NCBI GenBank assembly: GCA_037952775.1
Contig: JBANAY010000003.1
Location: 1,488,001 to 1,552,000, forward strand
Source: Clonostachys chloroleuca
Taxonomy: Eukaryota > Ascomycota > Sordariomycetes > Hypocreales > Bionectriaceae
Direction: 5' to 3'
Length of the DNA: 64,000 nt
The position numbers and the translations under genes are program-made. Below the pieces are notes generated by a model. That model did not search any database. It was not told where the DNA came from and saw nothing but the letters and a program-made list of their open reading frames with translations. Shown here piece by piece: positions 59,656-64,000 of the stretch; the first letter of the stretch is position 1; each line of letters begins with the position of its first letter.

Positions 59656-60585
59656 ATGTCCAAGACAGACATCACCATCGTGGGGGTTGGCAACATCGGC
59701 GCGGCCATAGTCAAGAAATGGCTTGAAAAAGGCTTCACTGTCACCATGTGGAACAGAAATCCTGATCGCCCATGGCTCAAGGATCTCAGCAATCTTGGTG
59801 CCATCTTTGAGCACGACCTCAAGGCGGCCATTGCAAACAGCGATATCATTATTCTTAGCGTCTCGGCTTATAGCAACATCACCGAGTTCTTCTCACCTAT
59901 TCTCCCCCTCAAGGAAGGCCAGCCCCCAAAGACAATCATCAACATTACCACGGGTACCCCCCAGCAAGCCCGTGAGATGGAGACTTGGCTGAAAACCCAT
60001 GGCGTTGCGGAGTATTTGGATGGTGCTATAATGGTGACACCTGAGCTGGTCGGTACGGAGCACTCATCTGTCTGGCTTAGCGGTGAGACAGAAGCAGCGT
60101 TTTTCAAGGTTTCTAGCATTATGTCACCTATTGGCCGGTCGCATTATGTCGCTGAAGACCCAGGAGCAGCATCCTTGTGGGACATTGCCGCACTTGCAGC
60201 TATGGACGGCATGCTTACCGGTGGTTTATTAGCCATGAATCTTCTTAGACGGCAGAAAAAAGCCCCCGATGGAAAAGCACCATCAGTGGAGAACCCAATT
60301 CGGAAGATTGTAGTCCCTTTGCTATCATCATTTCTCCCCTTCCTCGGAGACATAGCTGCAGCACTGGATGACGAAGACTGGGGTAGGAACTTTGGCAACC
60401 CCGTGTCGATGCAACTGAAGGGCTTTGAGACGATCCTTGAGGGTCTGAAGCAAGAGAAAGTTAGCACCGAGAGCCTTCAATTGTTCCATCACCTTCTGCT
60501 CCGCACAAGAGAGAGAGAAGGGCGACGATGCTGGGTTAGCACCTATGGGCATGTACATGCTAGAGGAATAATTCATCTGCCTTAA
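59656..60585 (+). CDS. Imine-reductase-like / beta-hydroxyacid dehydrogenase family oxidoreductase
   Basis: From ATG 59656 the protein begins with a Rossmann motif ITIVGVGNIGAAIVKKWLEK and MWNRNPDRP, whose Arg residues suit NADPH. It continues with DIIILSVS, a TGTPQQAREMETWL segment and YLDGAIMVTPELVGTE. The helical C-terminal half (AALAAMDGMLTGGLLAMNLL) forms the dimer in 6-phosphogluconate-dehydrogenase-like and imine reductases. No catalytic Lys of classical beta-hydroxyacid dehydrogenases is obvious, which leans toward the imine-reductase branch. Near the end an (AG)5 tract (60508-60517) appears to have lost one AG: the alternative frame then reads GDDAGLAPMGMYMLEE and stops at 60571, as the family should. 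As given, the last 17 residues are aberrant. Confidence 0.85.
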   Translation: MSKTDITIVGVGNIGAAIVKKWLEKGFTVTMWNRNPDRPWLKDLSNLGAIFEHDLKAAIANSDIIILSVSAYSNITEFFSPILPLKEGQPPKTIINITTGTPQQAREMETWLKTHGVAEYLDGAIMVTPELVGTEHSSVWLSGETEAAFFKVSSIMSPIGRSHYVAEDPGAASLWDIAALAAMDGMLTGGLLAMNLLRRQKKAPDGKAPSVENPIRKIVVPLLSSFLPFLGDIAAALDDEDWGRNFGNPVSMQLKGFETILEGLKQEKVSTESLQLFHHLLLRTREREGRRCWVSTYGHVHARGIIHLP

Positions 60586-61685
60586 AGTGTTGTGTATAGA
60601 GTAGCTCTGGCAGTCTGAGGGCGTTAAGGACGGTCAAAATTAGCTATAACCCTAAAATATAAACGTGTACTGCTCTGCTCATATACCTTATCAGTGAATA
60701 GATAAAAGATCTCAAAGGTCCGGTACAAGCTGCAAGGCTCTATCGGCATACTGTAATACCCAACCATTAATAATATGGGTACACTCAGTGGTGTACTCCT
60801 TCCTACTTAGGAGTGCTTGCAATGATCTGGAGCACAAGGCCGCCTATGAGGAACTGCTAAGTTTGACCATCTTTCTCTTATATATCGGTCGTGTGTTATT
60901 TATCAATGAATTCTTGAGCTTCATTGATTTTCCCTGTCTCTACCCTCTTATGTATTCCCCTCTCAGATATTACATGATTAATTCCAAGAAGGGCTTCAAT
61001 AGCACCTCACCAGGGATCCGTCTTAAGGTAACATAGTATCCTACTAGAGATGCATGGTATTGTGCTCTTGAAAGTATCATTCGGCTAACCTACTACTACA
61101 GGTCAAGCACCATGGAACGCATTTCAATATGTTGAGATACTGCAAATACAGGGGTACTCGGCAACAGGATCTACTGAGAGTTTTAGTGACTCATGATGAG
61201 TGTCATTCATCCCACATTGCCTGTTCGGGACACGAATGTTGCCTGCATTAGTCCAAATAGCTCAACCCCACATCACATCAGACAGAACAGTGAACTACCT
61301 AGGTACTTTGTACTGAGGACGGCAGAAGTAATTACGATTCCCGGAGAGCAAGGGAGTCATACCACGAGACTCGTTGACATAAAAACCGCATGTGATGCCT
61401 CCTAATCGAAGGTGCAGAGCATCGACGTTCACTTATACGGGCAATCATCGAATTCTAGTCAATTTTCATTGGACCGCTAGTCATCATTTTATCTTTGGGC
61501 ATCTCATCCACGATGTCTCCCCAAACTCAGCGTCAACAAAGCGACAATACTTGGTAGACTGCCCCGAATCATCCGCCTGGACGACATTTGATATTAGCAT
61601 TGACATCACTACAAGGAGCATCCGCTTCCTAGTCGTGATGACACCCTCCATAGCCACGAATACGGCCACGGCTATGGCTAGCGGC
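60586..61685. other. Intergenic, no gene recognised
   Basis: Mixed sequence leading to the zinc-finger gene. The frame at 60,788-61,036 is short and motif-free. Part of 61,190-61,680 may be leader sequence of the regulator. Confidence 0.45.
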
Positions 61686-63643
61686 ATGTCCGTGTTCTCG
61701 TTGCACCGACAGCCCGAAGTAACACACATGTGTCGGTTATGTCCCAAGGCCGTCAAGCGAGCTGAGCATCGGAATCGGCATGAGCGATCTCGTGCGTATC
61801 TCCAACACAACGTCACCTATGGCTGTTCTCACTGCCTTCGATAACTGTCGTCTAGACTCCCAGGAAAGGCCCTTTGCATGCCGTGTCTGCTCAAAACGTT
61901 ACGCTCGAGCGTAAGTGTGTGGTCTTGTGCTTGCCAAGAGCCAGCTTAGCTCATTAACTAATTCACATCTCAAAACTCTCAGTGACCTTGTCACTCGGCA
62001 CGAAAAGACTGTCCACAAGCAAGGTCTGAATTGTAGGAACTCGGCGAGGCCATCAAAGGAAACTCCGATAACAACGCAAATGGGAGTAGTAACGATGATG
62101 GGAGTCGGCAGAAAACGCCATCTGATGGCACTATGACTGTCGAAGATGTCACGGCAGATTCTTTTGATCCGCCTTACTTGGGATGAGCCTGTTGACGCCA
62201 TCCATGAGCATTTCAAACCCCCAACATGTCAGTAATCTGGATGCTACCGCCATGTCGGTGGCCCAGGATTCACATGATTTCTTTCTCGGCTCATCGCAAT
62301 CCGTTTTCAAACTAGACACGCTTTTTGGTCAAGGATTCGATGGTGATTTTGACGCTGGCCTCCCACCCTCCTTCTTTGATCCGTTTGTCGGCGGATCTTT
62401 TGACCAGTTTCTTCATTCATTTGGTGCAGATGAGACTATCACAGAAGACTCCTTCCAGATGGCCCCACAGTCTTTCGAAGACTCCTTCCATGCTCAAAGT
62501 CCTGGCATTGAGTTACGTGCTTCATCAGAAGCAGGGGCCTGGTACACAAGACAAAACAGTTCCGATTATAGAAAACAACTCCGAGCAAAGAATACCCTTG
62601 GGCTCGTCGTCACTGAAGAAATCAGGGCTCGATGCTTGGCAGACTTGAAATCACATCTAACTACTGAGCAGATTGGGGATTTCCAGCTTCCAGAGCTGAC
62701 ATCACTACAGCACCGTCTCGACAGATATATCGGCGTCTTTCACATCCACTTCCCATTCATGCATCTCCCTATACTTGATCTTATGTCTGCCCCTAGCCCT
62801 CTTATCTTAGCCGTATGTGCCATAGGTGCTCTTCATCGGCTAGAAAGAAGACTCGCTGCACCGCTCTGTGTTGTGGCTGAGCGAGTGTAGAAATGCGTAG
62901 ACTAGATCATGTTCCGGCGCTGTTGCTCTGCTGGGCCAAACCACTTGATTCGCCACCATCAGATCTTGCGCCGCTCATGATAGCACAGGCACGCTTGCTT
63001 GTCGTCATTTTGCTCGTTTTCAGTGGAGAGCCGGGTATGATTACACCCGGGCCCTTGTTGGCTGTGACTACATCTCTGCGGTAAGTGAAGGCAGTAAGTT
63101 TACTTTTGCATTGCGTTATGCTGACATCACATAGGACTTTCGATTGAGGAGGTCAGTGGTGCGACACAGAGAGAGGGACCAATGCCCTGACCAGTGGAAG
63201 CAATGGGCGGCTCACGAATCGATGAAACGGTAAGAACCCCAACTCAAAGCGTTGGCTCTACTACGCTTACTCGGTCTAGGTACATGTGCACTTGTATCAT
63301 TCTTGGAAATCTGCACAACATCGCCTATGGCATCAACCCAGGCTTCTCTATGCTGGACGAATGCGACGTGGAAATTCCCGGCGACGTGGAAATTCCCGAG
63401 GACGATGAGCTGTGGGATGCTACAGCATCATCTCAATGGGAATCACTCACAGATAGCAAGCCGCGCCCGCCTCTTGTAAGTCTAGGCAAGGAGGCTTCAA
63501 TGTTTTTCACGGACTCGGACCGTCTCGAAAACCTACCACGAGGCGGATGGTCGTGGTCTCCCTTTGCCACGTCAGCCGTAATTCATCAAGTCGCGATTGC
63601 AGTCTGGTATCTGACACAAGGACAACAAGCTTGCAATCAGTAA
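61686..63643 (+). CDS. C2H2 zinc-finger transcription factor with fungal-specific domain, several apparent one-base losses
   Basis: Exons begin at 61686, 61856, 61983, 63135 and 63280. Splicing joins CRLCPKAVKRAEHRNRHERSH to QERPFACRVCSKRYARADLV and TRHEKTVHK, two classical fungal C2H2 fingers. The next parts fit together only if single bases, all G, are assumed missing near 62,035, 62,187, 62,890 and 63,034. These would link an Asn/Ser linker, a regulatory domain (YIGVFHIHFPFMHLPILDL, SPLILAVCAIGALHRLERRL) and YDYTRALVGCDYISA. The rest (YMCTCIILGNLHNIAYGINP) is open to 63643. An 18-bp tandem duplication at about 63,366-63,401 doubles DVEIPG/E. It resembles nuclear regulators of metabolic clusters. 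Confidence 0.8.
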
Positions 63644-63661
63644 AGAAATTCGGGGTACAAC

Positions 63662-63964
63662 TTACTGCTGGACATAAGGCAGGTCAACAAAGACAATTAC
63701 CCTCTTCTTATTAATTCGGACTTGTTTGTATAGGAAGTCGATGAGCCAGGCGAGGGCGGGCGAGGTCTGCAGGCACCATCTGATTATCTCACCTCGTGTG
63801 CCGGGGAGAATGTCGCGGTCGCCATCCCTTGCCTGGGTGCGGTGTGTCATCAGGCCACCAAGGATATCTTCTTCGGCATAGACGTCAGCACGCTCTGCTC
63901 CAGCCAGGTCGGGTATATCTTCTTGGAGAGCGTTACTGGCTCTGTCTGTCTCCTTCGCGGTCAT
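63662..63964 (-). CDS. Partial SNF2-type helicase-like gene at the window edge
   Basis: The minus strand encodes HRTQARDGDRDILPGTRGE and then SPALAWLIDFLYKQVRINKK, followed by RVIVFVDLPYVQQ. The last part resembles the start of the second helicase domain of SNF2-family ATPases, where the strand KVIVF precedes a substrate loop. A GTAAGT donor-like word directly after VQ would allow splicing, but the downstream sequence is antisense to the regulator gene. The N-terminal ATPase part would lie beyond position 64000. It is either the truncated end of a gene or a fragment. Confidence 0.45.
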   Translation of the reverse strand: MTAKETDRASNALQEDIPDLAGAERADVYAEEDILGGLMTHRTQARDGDRDILPGTRGEIIRWCLQTSPALAWLIDFLYKQVRINKKRVIVFVDLPYVQQ

Positions 63965-64000
63965 CGGTCTACCTGCTCGAAATTATGCGGTAGCCTTTCG

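Overview
The window looks like chromosomal DNA from a filamentous ascomycete (Pezizomycotina). The evidence is short 50-70 bp introns with GTRNGT/YAG ends, a C2H2 plus Zn2Cys6 regulator, a ZZ-HET protein and a HET fragment, a purine-phosphorylase/TPR NLR relic, Dal5-type and DHA1-type MFS transporters, and a very AT-rich transition-eroded block that looks like repeat-induced point mutation (RIP). I cannot name a species.

Layout. 1-8.4 kb is a repeat and relic zone: an AT-rich block (1-3.4 kb), minisatellites, a broken NLR relic, a broken NRPS carrier-protein relic, a dispersed-repeat ORF, a second AT-rich island and a C-terminal MFS scrap behind a 30-G run. 9.2-14.8 kb holds a Dal5-type MFS transporter and a large zinc-finger regulator. 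16.7-25.5 kb holds four catabolic or tailoring enzymes: an SDR, a Baeyer-Villiger-like flavin monooxygenase, a penicillin-acyltransferase-like Ntn hydrolase and an aldehyde dehydrogenase. 25.6-27.4 kb holds relics (HET fragment, palindromic minisatellite, P450 heme-binding tail). 28.3-36.3 kb holds a subtilase, a ZZ-HET protein and an alpha/beta hydrolase. 37.7-45.6 kb holds membrane-anchored, Cys-rich, ankyrin and unrecognised genes. 47.2-48.2 kb is a secreted trypsin. 49.8-57.3 kb is a DHA1 MFS gene bracketed by two direct repeats, with a dead carboxylesterase on one side and a dead FAD monooxygenase on the other. 58.0-63.6 kb has a divergent NmrA-like/imine-reductase-like pair and a C2H2 regulator; a helicase fragment enters from the right edge.

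How the genes may work together (inference). The 9-25.5 kb block (importer, regulator, SDR, FMO, amide-forming or amide-cleaving Ntn hydrolase, aldehyde dehydrogenase) has the make-up of a small-molecule utilisation or tailoring cluster with no intact core synthase. The 52-64 kb block (efflux pump, two NAD(P) oxidoreductases, a dead flavoprotein, a regulator) resembles a second eroding cluster. NRPS and P450 relics suggest that larger metabolic genes once lay nearby.

A caution for any reader: several otherwise convincing genes are each broken by very small apparent base losses, often in G/C runs. This may reflect uncorrected indels in the assembly rather than gene death. Other genes (carboxylesterase, FAD monooxygenase, NLR, NRPS and P450 relics) carry several stops or large deletions and look truly dead.
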